Assembly (NCBI GenBank): GCA_023417655.1
Contig: JAEZFD010000051.1
Coordinates: forward strand, 1 to 23,432
Direction: 5' to 3'
Source of the DNA: Planctomycetota bacterium
Lineage (GTDB): Bacteria > Planctomycetota > Planctomycetia > Planctomycetales > Planctomycetaceae
DNA length: 23,432 nucleotides
Positions 14,320-22,203 of this stretch are shown piece after piece. A program made the position numbers and the translations under genes. The notes beneath the pieces were generated by a model. That model made no database searches. It saw nothing but the letters and a program-made list of their open reading frames with translations, and had not been told where the DNA came from. How positions within the stretch are numbered: the first letter of the stretch is position 1; each line of letters opens with the position of its first letter.

Positions 14320-15234
14320 ATGGCGTTTCATCGACATCAGATCACAGGCACCCGGCTGGGACCGAAGCTCCTCATCATAGGGGGAGTTCATGGCGATGAA
14401 TATGAACCAATCGCGGCGATCCGGCGACTGATCGAGGAAGTCACCCCAGAGCAACTGTCAGGCTCATTGACCTGTATTCCTATCGTCAATGAGCCTGCAT
14501 TTCTGAGAGTGTCGCGGACCGGACCAGACGGCCTTGATCTTGCCCGTACTTTTCCAGGTCGCGAAGGCGGAACCATCACAGAAGAGATCGCATTCGCCGC
14601 AACCCGATTCATTCGCGAGGCGGACTATCTCATCGATCTGCATACAGGCGGGCTCGCCGCGAGAATCAGTCCATTGACGGGCTATGTCCTCCATCAGGAC
14701 CAGGAGATTCGACGTCAGCAACAGCAGATGGCGGAAGCTTTCAATCTTCCCATCGTCTGGGGAACCACTGCCACTCTGAATGGACGATCATTGTCAGTTG
14801 CTCGCGATGCCAACGTTCCGGCGATCTATGCAGAATGGGGGGGCGGTGGCGGATGTCAATCACAAGGTGTGGACGATTACGTCCAAGGCTGCCTCAACGT
14901 CATGCAGATGCTCGGAATGCGAGATTCGACTTCGCAGGCCAGTCGCCTGTCCTACATCGTCGAAGACTTTCGGGAAGACAGCGGCGTCCTGCAAAAGAAT
15001 TATCCGGCAGAAGTTCCCGGCTACTTCGAACCGGCCGTGGAGTTAGGGGATGCGGTGCAGCTGGGCGATACGCTGGGGTGGATTCACCAGATGACTGCCG
15101 AACCACCGGTCGCGGTGAAATCCCGTCAGAACGGAATGGTGATTTTGCTGCGAGCCATCCCCGCAGTGAATACCGGTGATTTTCTGGCAGTAATTCTCGA
15201 AGTCAACGGCCCCGGGGAGTTCCATCATGAATAG
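14320..15234 (+). CDS. AstE/AspA-family zinc deacylase (succinylglutamate desuccinylase/aspartoacylase type)
   Basis: The protein has 304 residues. The zinc site of M14-like deacylases is complete: His24 and Glu27 in GGVHGDE, and His108 in LIDLHTGG. The catalytic Glu172 is in IYAEWGGGGG. The family DGLNLNR-FPG motif reads DGLDLARTFPG (70-80), keeping the substrate-binding Arg. A C-terminal beta-barrel-like part (about 210-300) includes GDAVQLGDTLGWI, as in DoeB-like N-acetyl-diaminobutyrate deacetylases. The enzyme should hydrolyse an N-acyl group from an amino acid or related amine in the cytoplasm. Its stop overlaps the next SDR start by 8 nt (15227-15234), showing translational coupling. 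A deacylase inside a sialidase/SGNH locus suggests that the imported compound carries an N-acyl group. The exact substrate is unknown. Confidence 0.88.
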   Translation: MAFHRHQITGTRLGPKLLIIGGVHGDEYEPIAAIRRLIEEVTPEQLSGSLTCIPIVNEPAFLRVSRTGPDGLDLARTFPGREGGTITEEIAFAATRFIREADYLIDLHTGGLAARISPLTGYVLHQDQEIRRQQQQMAEAFNLPIVWGTTATLNGRSLSVARDANVPAIYAEWGGGGGCQSQGVDDYVQGCLNVMQMLGMRDSTSQASRLSYIVEDFREDSGVLQKNYPAEVPGYFEPAVELGDAVQLGDTLGWIHQMTAEPPVAVKSRQNGMVILLRAIPAVNTGDFLAVILEVNGPGEFHHE

Positions 15235-16054
15235 ACGCCCTGTGGTCTTCATTACCGGAGCGTCGCGAGGAATAGGTGCTGCGACCGCCACGGCCTTCGC
15301 ACGATCCGGTTACGACTGCGCGCTGCTCTCCAATGAGGCCGCTGAGCTTCATGATGTTGCAGTGGGCATTACCAGCCAAGGAGCGGCAGCCCTTGAGCTA
15401 ACGGGCGATCTGAGCGATCTGGACTTCGCACAATCTGCCGTGAAGAAATGCTTCGCTCGGTTTGGACGGATTGATGTCCTCGTCAACAACGCCGCATGGC
15501 GAGACCTCGTCACGATGCGATCTATTGAATTGGAATCGTGGGAGAAGACGCTGCGAATCTGCCTGACCGCACCGGCATTTCTGGCGAAATGGTGCGCGGC
15601 CCAGATGGAAGCGACCGGAGGGGGTGTGATTCTGAATATCTCCAGTATTCAGTCCCGCTTTCCCGCCGGCATCAGCCCAGCCTACGCCGCCGCCAAAGGA
15701 GGCCTTGATGCCCTCACTTACGAATTGGCAACGCTCTATGGACCGTCGCGAGTTCGAGTTCTCAGCGTGAATCCCGGCGCTATCGACACCTCATTAAGCC
15801 GCAGCAATACATCAGACGACCTTGACCGACGAATGCGGGACTATGTGGAAGACATGATTCCGCTCGGCCGCTTCGGTCAGCCGGCAGAGATTGCGAATGC
15901 ACTGGTCATGCTGGCGAGCGACTCTGCCAGCTATCTCACTGGAACCTGCATCGACATTGACGGCGGGTGGAATCATCAGTGTTCTCCGTATTCTCTGAAG
16001 CGACTTCAGTTTCCCGGTGACTATTCGGGCCGTCAGGGAGGACCCTCGTTATGA
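15227..16054 (+). CDS. Short-chain dehydrogenase/reductase (SDR), second
   Basis: A classical SDR of 275 residues. It starts inside the end of the deacylase gene (8-nt overlap), with GGGGAG at 15214-15219 as Shine-Dalgarno. It ends in an ATGA overlap with the PLP enzyme gene at 16051. Motifs: TGASRGIG (10-17), NNAA (87-90), Ser139/Ser140 in NISSIQS, and Tyr153 and Lys157 (YAAAK). The SSYLTGTCIDIDGGW-like ending is present, followed by an unusual 25-residue tail (HQCSPYSLKRLQ and onward). It is clearly different from the SDR at 13471, so the pathway probably contains two separate oxidation or reduction steps rather than a simple duplication. The partner substrate cannot be named. Confidence 0.93.
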   Translation: MNRRPVVFITGASRGIGAATATAFARSGYDCALLSNEAAELHDVAVGITSQGAAALELTGDLSDLDFAQSAVKKCFARFGRIDVLVNNAAWRDLVTMRSIELESWEKTLRICLTAPAFLAKWCAAQMEATGGGVILNISSIQSRFPAGISPAYAAAKGGLDALTYELATLYGPSRVRVLSVNPGAIDTSLSRSNTSDDLDRRMRDYVEDMIPLGRFGQPAEIANALVMLASDSASYLTGTCIDIDGGWNHQCSPYSLKRLQFPGDYSGRQGGPSL

Positions 16055-17157
16055 CCCAGAACAGCCCCGACTACGCCGGGCACATAGAAGCGGATGAACG
16101 ACTCTCGCTAGGCGAAGGAAACACGCCACTAGTTCGGTCGCGGCGCATCGGGCCCGCCATCGGACTGAACAATCTCTATTTCAAACTCGAATCATTAAAT
16201 CCGACCGGATCCTATAAAGATCGCTTCGCCGCTGCGGCGGTGACCGAAATGCTCGCCAAAGGTGATCGACGCGTTGTCGGATCATCTAGCGGAAACGCAG
16301 GAGCCGCGGTTGCTGCTTATTGCGCCGCGGCCGGGATCGCCTGTCAGATCGCAGTGGTCTCAGATGCTCCGGACGGGAAACTTAAACAGATGCTCGCCTA
16401 TGGGGCTCAACTGTGGAAGATTCACGATTTTGGATTCGACCCGCAGATCACTCACGACGTGATGACTCATCTGACGCATCTGGGTCAGAGGCCCGGGACG
16501 CGATTGCAAATTACGGCCTATTGCCATAGCGCCGTCGGAATGGCAGGCGTGGAACAGATCAGCCATGAACTGGCAGAACAGATTCCACGGGGGCGAATTG
16601 AACATCTCTTCGCATGCGCAGGGGGGGGCGGATTGATTCTCGCCCTCGCCAAAGGCTTCGAGTCACTGATTCAATCCGCAGCTCTTCAGAAGGGCCCCAG
16701 AGTTCACTGCGTGCAGCCGATTGGAAATGACACCATTGCCGGTCCGCTTCGAGCCGGCAAAACGCGAGCGCAACCTTGTGCTCGTTCGACCACGCGCATC
16801 ACCGGTTTGCAGGTCCCGAATCTACTGGACGGGCAGGCGGCGCTCGAAGCGTGCCAACGATCTCAGGGCCTCGGCTATCTCGTGAGCGATGAGACGATCT
16901 ACGAACTCCAGGCACGCCTGGCGCAAGAGGAAGGCATCTTCTGCGAACCGGCAGGTGCTACTCCGTTGGCAGGGGCTCTGCAGGCCGTTCAGCGCGGAGA
17001 GATTGATCCTGATGAGACGGTGGTCTGTCTGATCACAGGCGCGGGGTTCAAAGATCCAGCCGCGATCGACCGCATAATCGCTGATCAGCACTGCCCTCGG
17101 GTCAGCTTCGAAGAATTCCGTGAACTCACAACATCACCCCCGTCCAATTCAACATGA
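16051..17157 (+). CDS. Threonine synthase-like PLP enzyme (fold type II)
   Basis: The protein has 368 residues. The strong Shine-Dalgarno AGGGAGG (16035-16041) lies within the preceding SDR gene and the start overlaps its stop by 4 nt. The N-terminal LGEGNTPLV (20-28) and FKLESLNPTGSYKDR (44-58) place the Schiff-base lysine at Lys56. SSSGNAGAAVAAY (78-90) contacts substrate, AGGGG (190-194) binds the PLP phosphate, and LITGAGFKDP (328-337) ends the active site. Relatives are threonine synthases, threonine/serine dehydratases and diaminopropionate-type lyases. It is unlikely to be the housekeeping threonine synthase, given its location among catabolic genes and lack of thrA/thrB neighbours. 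An elimination or dehydration of a hydroxy-amino acid released by the neighbouring deacylase is a reasonable inference. Confidence 0.88.
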   Translation: MTQNSPDYAGHIEADERLSLGEGNTPLVRSRRIGPAIGLNNLYFKLESLNPTGSYKDRFAAAAVTEMLAKGDRRVVGSSSGNAGAAVAAYCAAAGIACQIAVVSDAPDGKLKQMLAYGAQLWKIHDFGFDPQITHDVMTHLTHLGQRPGTRLQITAYCHSAVGMAGVEQISHELAEQIPRGRIEHLFACAGGGGLILALAKGFESLIQSAALQKGPRVHCVQPIGNDTIAGPLRAGKTRAQPCARSTTRITGLQVPNLLDGQAALEACQRSQGLGYLVSDETIYELQARLAQEEGIFCEPAGATPLAGALQAVQRGEIDPDETVVCLITGAGFKDPAAIDRIIADQHCPRVSFEEFRELTTSPPSNST

Positions 17158-17163
17158 ATGCCC

Positions 17164-17244
17164 TCAGTGCGAATCGGCCCTGGTGCTTGATGAGACATTG
17201 ACGGATCTCCTTGGAACCCTTGACTGACCAGACAGTCGCACTGA
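17164..17244 (+). repeat. Long-loop inverted repeat in leader of the lyase gene
   Basis: A perfect 9-bp dyad, TCAGTGCGA (17164-17172) with TCGCACTGA (17236-17244), encloses 63 nt. The right arm overlaps a smaller alternative hairpin, GACTG (17222-17226) with CAGTC (17233-17237). Mutually exclusive pairing of the CAGTC segment would fit an attenuator-like switch. It occupies almost the whole gap between the stop at 17157 and the ATG at 17265. Confidence 0.4.
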
Positions 17245-17264
17245 CGACAACAGGTAGAAACACG

Positions 17265-18176
17265 ATGAGCACTCCTTATTTCATTACCGCTCTCTGTACT
17301 CCATTAGATGAGAATGAAGATCTGCATGTCGCCGGACTGGAGCGGCACGTTCAGGATCAGCAGGATCACGACATCGATGGACTGCTCGTTGGCGGTACGA
17401 TGGGGGCAATGCAGCTCCTGAAGGATTCGACTTATCGGGAACTCGTCCAGAAGAGCGTCGAATTCAACAAAGGCCGGGCCGAACTCATGGTCGGTGTAGG
17501 CGACACCAGTCTCGCCCGAACCCGCGACCGTATCCGCATGGTGGAAGATCTCCCCATCGACGCCTTGGTTGTCGTGACTCCCTTCTGCATCAAGTTCCGG
17601 CAGCCAGAGCTGGTGCACTACTTCGAATCACTCGCCGATCTCAGTCCCCGGCCGATCTATCTCTATGACCTGCCGCAGATGACGGGCTCTAAAGTCGAGG
17701 TCGACACGGTCCTGAAACTGGCTCGGCATCCGAACATTCACGGCATCAAATGTTCCGATCATCTGGTAACAGCGCGTCCGTTGATGGATGCAGGGATCGA
17801 AGGCTTTCGGGTCATCCTCGCCCAACCATTGCTGATGGACATGCTTCTCCATTCAGGGGTGCGTGAGCATCTCGATGGAGTTTATGGACTCGTTCCTCAC
17901 TGGATGAACCAGATGAAGCAGGCCGCTATCAACTCCGACTGGGCCACGGTCGAACAGGTCCAGCGCGATCTCGCGGCTCTCCTGAAAGCACTCATCGAGT
18001 TCCCAGCCCCATTGTTTGCCTCGGCGAATGAACTGCTCCGACTTCGCGGTGTCAGCGGGTTCTGTGCGCCGGCTCCGATTCGTCCTCTCACGCCGGAACA
18101 GCAGGCCGCCTTCAGTCAGGTTCCGATCGTCCAGAAGCTGATCGCAGAATCCCCTTCCGTTCTGGTGACGGCGTGA
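17265..18176 (+). CDS. DHDPS/N-acetylneuraminate lyase-family aldolase
   Basis: The protein has 303 residues. The ATG at 17265 (MSTPYFITALCTPLDEN) matches the family N-terminus; an in-frame TTG at 17211 is discounted. The Schiff-base lysine is Lys162 in HGIKCSD, and the catalytic tyrosine Tyr134 in IYLYDLP. The pyruvate-binding GTTGE loop instead reads GTMGA (44-48), and the TPYY motif reads TPFC (105-108), so the second tyrosine of the dihydrodipicolinate synthase relay is absent. The arginine that follows in DHDPS (YNVPSRTG) is replaced (YDLPQMTG). This argues against lysine biosynthesis and for cleavage or formation of another 2-keto-3-deoxy acid. In the locus it would release pyruvate or a related oxo acid from the imported compound. 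Divergence from canonical NAL leaves the substrate open. Confidence 0.88.
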   Translation: MSTPYFITALCTPLDENEDLHVAGLERHVQDQQDHDIDGLLVGGTMGAMQLLKDSTYRELVQKSVEFNKGRAELMVGVGDTSLARTRDRIRMVEDLPIDALVVVTPFCIKFRQPELVHYFESLADLSPRPIYLYDLPQMTGSKVEVDTVLKLARHPNIHGIKCSDHLVTARPLMDAGIEGFRVILAQPLLMDMLLHSGVREHLDGVYGLVPHWMNQMKQAAINSDWATVEQVQRDLAALLKALIEFPAPLFASANELLRLRGVSGFCAPAPIRPLTPEQQAAFSQVPIVQKLIAESPSVLVTA

Positions 18177-18303
18177 CGAACCGAAGAATGCGGGAGATCA
18201 TCTCTGATTCCACCCCCGTATTTCTCGATCCGTTCAGCAGATGTCTGACATGGCACACTTCGGTCAGCTTCGTTCCTCTTCCACTCCAGCAAAGGTCTCC
18301 CCC

Positions 18304-20304
18304 ATGAAGAATCCCCCCGCTCTGTTCGCTAGCCTGCTCATGGCAGGCTGGCTCTCTCTCTCGCCGACCTGCCTGCAAGCTGACGCACCGATGCCCCCAA
18401 ATGTCAATGCGGAGACGAATTCGGAATGCCTCATGGTCCTACGGCACGGGTTAAAAAGTGATCAGTTTTGGCCGTCGATGCACGCTGCGGAAGCTCTCAC
18501 TCAAGCCGGCCACGGGAGCGAGGTCATCAACGCCCTCAAGGACCGTTTGAGTCAGGAACAGGATCTCCAGAAGCGGTGCGGCATCGCCCGGGAACTTGTT
18601 CGCGCAGGAGATCGCTCGAAGGTCGCGGAGTTACAGGCCATCCTCGCGAACCCTGATTCTTATGGCCACGTACATGCCTGTGAATCACTCTTTAAAGTGA
18701 AAGAGGTGGGAAACCTGAGCCTGATGCAGGCAGCAATGCAGGATGGTGCGAATCCCGTCAAGGCTCTGATGGCTGCAGGCGCGTTGACTCGGCAGGGAGA
18801 TGCAGAAGCCCTCACCTTCATCCGCGAGCAACTGCAGAGTCAGGATTCACGCAGCCGTTGGATTGCTGCCTGGCTGCTGGGAAGCCTCGGAGAACTTCAA
18901 GACATTGACGCGGTGAGAGCGGCTCTCGCACGTAGTGAAACCCCACGCGAAAAGGCTTACTTTGAAAATACGCTTGGGATGCTGGGAGACACCACCGGAC
19001 AGGAAGCGCTCCTCGCAAATCTAAAACACCCTGACGTCAGTGTTCGTGCCGACGCCGCTTATCTGGCCGGAGAAGCACACTTGCCTCAGGCGCAAGAGCA
19101 GCTCAAAGCTCTCCTCAAGGATGAAAACCTTGACGTCGGCATCCGCGCCGCTCAGGGGTTGCTCGCTCTCTCTCGTGAGAAGAACAGGAAGCCGGAGGCC
19201 GCGCCAGTGACCGTCGTCTCACGAATGCCAGCGAAGGCCACGCCCTCCGCGCCGGTCGTAACGCTGACACTTTCCCCCGGCCCAGGCAACTCCCGTAACA
19301 GCGAGGGAGATTTCATTCATACGAAGGATGGACGAACGCTGTTCATCTACACCTATTTTGGCAAAGGGACCGGAAGTGACTACGACACCGCAGAGTTGCG
19401 TGAACGTGTTTCTACGGATGGCGGTCAGACTTGGTCGAAGGACGAACGGACCGTGGTGAAGCCAGCGTCCGGATTGAACGTCATGTCTGTCTCTCTGCTG
19501 AGATTGGCCTCAGGCGAGATCGCTCTGTTCTACTTATCGAAGATCTCACACTCGGACTGTCGCCCCGAAATGCGGATTTCGACCGACGAAGGAAAGACAT
19601 GGGGACCAGTCGTCCAATGCGTCAGGGATGAAATCGATTACTACGTCCTCAACAACAGCCGCGCCATTCAACTGAAGAGCGGGCGCATCGTTCTCCCGAT
19701 GTGTTTGCACCGGACAATCGCAGAGAAGAAGAACGACTGGGCCGGTGAACTGCTTTGCTACTTCTCTGACGACAAGGGACAGACATGGAAGCGATCAAAG
19801 TCGGTCTTCAAAGGCCATGATGCGAATGGCAAACGATTGACCGTTCAGGAACCGGGTGTCGTCGAACTGAAAGACGGCCGGGTGATGATGTTCATCCGTT
19901 CGAGCAGCGGCAGCCAGATGCTCTCCTATTCGGAAGACGGTGGAGACACGTGGTCGGACCCCGTCACATCCAACATTATCTCTCCGCTTTCTCCCGCGAG
20001 CATCAAGCGAATTCCGAAGACCGGCGATCTGCTCCTGGTATGGAATGATCATTCAGCGATCCCAGCCGCATTGAAGGGCAAGCGGACGCCGCTTTCGATC
20101 GCCATCTCAAAGGACGAAGGCAAGACTTGGGAGAGGACGAAGAAGCTCTATGACGATCCGAACGGCTGGTATTGCTACATCGCAATCGACGTCTCAGGTG
20201 ACGATGTTCTATTAGGCCATTGTGCAGGCGACAGCCGCAAGAATGGCCTGACCATCACTGACGTCATGCTTCTGAACCTCGACTGGCTCTACAACGCGGA
20301 GTAA
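18304..20304 (+). CDS. Secreted HEAT-repeat plus sialidase-fold (BNR) protein
   Basis: The protein has 666 residues. The ATG at 18304 has AAAGG at 18291-18295 and starts a clear Sec signal (MKNPPALFASLLMAGWLSLSPTCLQADA); an in-frame ATG at 18241 would hide it. Residues about 45-300 form helical HEAT/PBS-lyase-like repeats (VINALKDRL, AALARSETPREKAYFENTLG, DVSVRADAAYLAGEA, NLDVGIRAAQGLLALS). A Pro/Ala linker (about 293-318) leads to a sialidase propeller with five Asp boxes: STDGGQTW (370-377), STDEGKTW (426-433), SDDKGQTW (488-495), SEDGGDTW (543-550) and SKDEGKTW (602-609). NNSRAIQLKSGRIVLP (450-465) is typical of exo-sialidase-like enzymes. No FRIP motif was found, so specificity for sialic acid is uncertain. 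The HEAT part may dock the enzyme to a surface partner. A hairpin follows the stop. Confidence 0.85.
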   Translation: MKNPPALFASLLMAGWLSLSPTCLQADAPMPPNVNAETNSECLMVLRHGLKSDQFWPSMHAAEALTQAGHGSEVINALKDRLSQEQDLQKRCGIARELVRAGDRSKVAELQAILANPDSYGHVHACESLFKVKEVGNLSLMQAAMQDGANPVKALMAAGALTRQGDAEALTFIREQLQSQDSRSRWIAAWLLGSLGELQDIDAVRAALARSETPREKAYFENTLGMLGDTTGQEALLANLKHPDVSVRADAAYLAGEAHLPQAQEQLKALLKDENLDVGIRAAQGLLALSREKNRKPEAAPVTVVSRMPAKATPSAPVVTLTLSPGPGNSRNSEGDFIHTKDGRTLFIYTYFGKGTGSDYDTAELRERVSTDGGQTWSKDERTVVKPASGLNVMSVSLLRLASGEIALFYLSKISHSDCRPEMRISTDEGKTWGPVVQCVRDEIDYYVLNNSRAIQLKSGRIVLPMCLHRTIAEKKNDWAGELLCYFSDDKGQTWKRSKSVFKGHDANGKRLTVQEPGVVELKDGRVMMFIRSSSGSQMLSYSEDGGDTWSDPVTSNIISPLSPASIKRIPKTGDLLLVWNDHSAIPAALKGKRTPLSIAISKDEGKTWERTKKLYDDPNGWYCYIAIDVSGDDVLLGHCAGDSRKNGLTITDVMLLNLDWLYNAE

Positions 20305-20315
20305 CTCGAAGTTCC

Positions 20316-20359
20316 ATTCATGAGCAACGTGTCCCGTTGCCGGGGCGTTGCTCATGAAT
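20316..20359 (+). terminator. Strong 14-bp hairpin after the HEAT-sialidase gene
   Basis: A perfect 14-bp inverted repeat, ATTCATGAGCAACG (20316-20329) with CGTTGCTCATGAAT (20346-20359). A further CCCG-TTGC-CGGG stem in the loop makes one long rod. It starts 12 nt after the stop at 20304. There is no T-tract, so termination may be factor-assisted, or the element may protect the upstream mRNA. It is the most stable dyad in the window. Confidence 0.6.
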
Positions 20360-20381
20360 CAATCGAGTCTTGTCACCCAAC

Positions 20382-20393
20382 TTGATCGATCAA
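20382..20393. promoter_or_regulatory. 12-bp palindrome upstream of symporter gene
   Basis: TTGATCGATCAA is a perfect 12-bp palindrome located 104 nt before the symporter ATG, after the terminator-like hairpin. It is a candidate operator for an independent symporter promoter. The regulator is unknown; it differs from both the IclR-type and the GntR-type sites above. Confidence 0.35.
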
Positions 20394-20423
20394 TTCGGTC
20401 CGTTGGTGAGCGAAGGTTCGAGC

Positions 20424-20459
20424 GCTGACAAGGAACGAAGCAAAACGCTGCTTGTCAGC
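20424..20459 (+). repeat. Leader inverted repeat with competing inner hairpin
   Basis: GCTGACAAG (20424-20432) pairs perfectly with CTTGTCAGC (20451-20459), with an 18-nt loop. Inside, AAGCA and TGCTT can pair instead, using part of the right arm. The element ends 37 nt before the ATG at 20497, so it probably sits in the symporter mRNA leader, where two alternative folds could control expression. Confidence 0.4.
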
Positions 20460-20496
20460 CGGCTTCGAAGATGAACAGAGAAAGCAGAGTCTCCTC

Positions 20497-22203
20497 ATGC
20501 CTGAAGCCGGGATGGAACTACACTCCGGACTGAAACTCCTCGACTTCGTTGCGATCGCGTGTTATCTCTTGGTGACATTCGGAATTGCAGTGTGGTTTGG
20601 CCGCAAGCAGAGCACCTCGGAGGAGTTCTTCGTCGGAGGACGGCACATCCCGTGGTTCGCGGTGGGCCTAAGCATTCTTGCGACGCTGTTCTCGACGCTC
20701 TCCTACCTTGGCAGCCCCGGCGAAGTGATTAAACACGGAATCGGATTCTATTGTGGGTATCTGGCGTTGCCATTCACCATCATCGTGATTTCGCGATTCT
20801 GGATTCCGTTTTATATGAAGCTGAATCTGATCAGCGCTTATCAGTATCTGGAGTACCGGTTCAATTATCGTCTGCGGTGCGTCGGTGCAGGCTTGTTTGT
20901 TCTCCTGCGTCTGGGCTGGATGAGCATGGTGGTCTTCGCTGCTGCAATGGCACTCGACCGGGTAAAAGGTCCAGATCTGGAGATTCTCTCTGGTCCGGAT
21001 CTGTACTGGTGGATGGCCATCATCGGGATCGTTGCCGCGATCTATTCAGCGGTCGGCGGAATCCAAGCACAGATCTGGACCGACGTTTTGCAATGCCTGC
21101 TCCTCCTCGCCGGAGCCATCATGGTCATTTCTGCGGTCATGGTCGCCAGCGGGGCCGGCCCGACGCAATGGGTGGCAACAATTTCTGAAAAATCGAGCGA
21201 GCATTTGACTCCCCCATTATTCAGCTGGGACATCACGCTTCGGGTGACCATCGTCACGGCTGCCATCAACCACTTCTTCTGGGCAATCTGCACACATGGT
21301 TCTGATCAGGTCGTGCTGCAACGTTACTTCTCAACGTCTTCCCTGAAAGCCGCTCGACGAAGCTACTACATCAGCATCTTCACAGAGCTGGTGATGATTG
21401 GTCTGCTCTCGATCTGCGGCATTGCCCTGCTGACATTCTACCTGCAACACCCTGAGGCACTTCCGCCCGGCTGGACGACCGCGAATTCAGCGGACAAATT
21501 GTTTCCGCATTTCTTGAGTCACCACCTGCCTGCCGGCTGTGCAGGGCTCGTGATTTCGGCGTTTCTCTGTGATGCAATCCAGACGCTGGAAGCGGGTGTC
21601 AATTCCATCACAGCAGTGATCGCCACCGATTTCCTTCCCAACCGCGCTGACAAGGCCGGCAAAGACAACCCCAGGGCCGAATCCGGGAAGCTCTCGTTGA
21701 CGGCAGTCAGAGTGCTGAGCATTGCGATTGCCCTGCTGGTTTCCGCCAACGCCATGTTCGTCGCTCAACTGGCGCTGGAAGGAGGCATGACCATCATTGA
21801 TATGACACCGAAGTTCTTCAACATGTTCATCGGCCCCTTGGCAGCCATGTTCTTCATTGGAATGTTTTTACCGCGGTGTACTGGGAGATCAGTTTTCATC
21901 GCCGTCTTCGTCGGAATCGTCACCGCAGTGCTGTGGAATTGGGGGAAAGAGATCTTCGGCACCACAACGGGCCCCACAATTCTACTGGCGATAGCATTTC
22001 CTTGCGTCGTCACCATGCTGACGGCGTTTGTCCTGAGCCTGTTTGTCGAGGACGGGCGACCTCATCATGGGTTGAACTTCACATGGAAGGCAATCGTCCT
22101 GGGGAACCAGCATTCGGCGAACACACTTTCCAATCGATCTGACGAAAGCAACGCGATCAATGAGCCCGACCGGTCTGAAGTTAAGCCTGGAAGCATGCTG
22201 TGA
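20497..22203 (+). CDS. Sodium:solute symporter (SSS/SLC5 family)
   Basis: The protein has 568 residues from the ATG at 20497; ATG 20512 is a possible alternative, while the upstream TTG at 20452 is discounted because it lies in the leader hairpin. There are about 13 hydrophobic helices. Family marks include the first helix LLDFVAIACYLLVTFGIAVWFG, then SEEFFVGGRHIPWF (41-54), ISAYQYLEYRF (112-122) and the SSS signature GGIQAQIWTDVLQ (187-199). Helix VII-VIII contains AINHFFWAICTHGSDQVVLQRYFS, the usual substrate/Na+ segment. It should import a small anionic or zwitterionic nutrient with Na+ across the inner membrane. SSS members include sialic acid, sugar acid and compatible solute carriers. 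The hydrophilic C-tail (about 540-568) overlaps the M24 gene by 44 nt, linking uptake to that enzyme. Confidence 0.92.
   Translation: MPEAGMELHSGLKLLDFVAIACYLLVTFGIAVWFGRKQSTSEEFFVGGRHIPWFAVGLSILATLFSTLSYLGSPGEVIKHGIGFYCGYLALPFTIIVISRFWIPFYMKLNLISAYQYLEYRFNYRLRCVGAGLFVLLRLGWMSMVVFAAAMALDRVKGPDLEILSGPDLYWWMAIIGIVAAIYSAVGGIQAQIWTDVLQCLLLLAGAIMVISAVMVASGAGPTQWVATISEKSSEHLTPPLFSWDITLRVTIVTAAINHFFWAICTHGSDQVVLQRYFSTSSLKAARRSYYISIFTELVMIGLLSICGIALLTFYLQHPEALPPGWTTANSADKLFPHFLSHHLPAGCAGLVISAFLCDAIQTLEAGVNSITAVIATDFLPNRADKAGKDNPRAESGKLSLTAVRVLSIAIALLVSANAMFVAQLALEGGMTIIDMTPKFFNMFIGPLAAMFFIGMFLPRCTGRSVFIAVFVGIVTAVLWNWGKEIFGTTTGPTILLAIAFPCVVTMLTAFVLSLFVEDGRPHHGLNFTWKAIVLGNQHSANTLSNRSDESNAINEPDRSEVKPGSML

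Noticed and set aside
16051..17157. Housekeeping threonine synthase
   Set aside because: It is embedded by overlaps among catabolic genes, with no homoserine-pathway neighbours.
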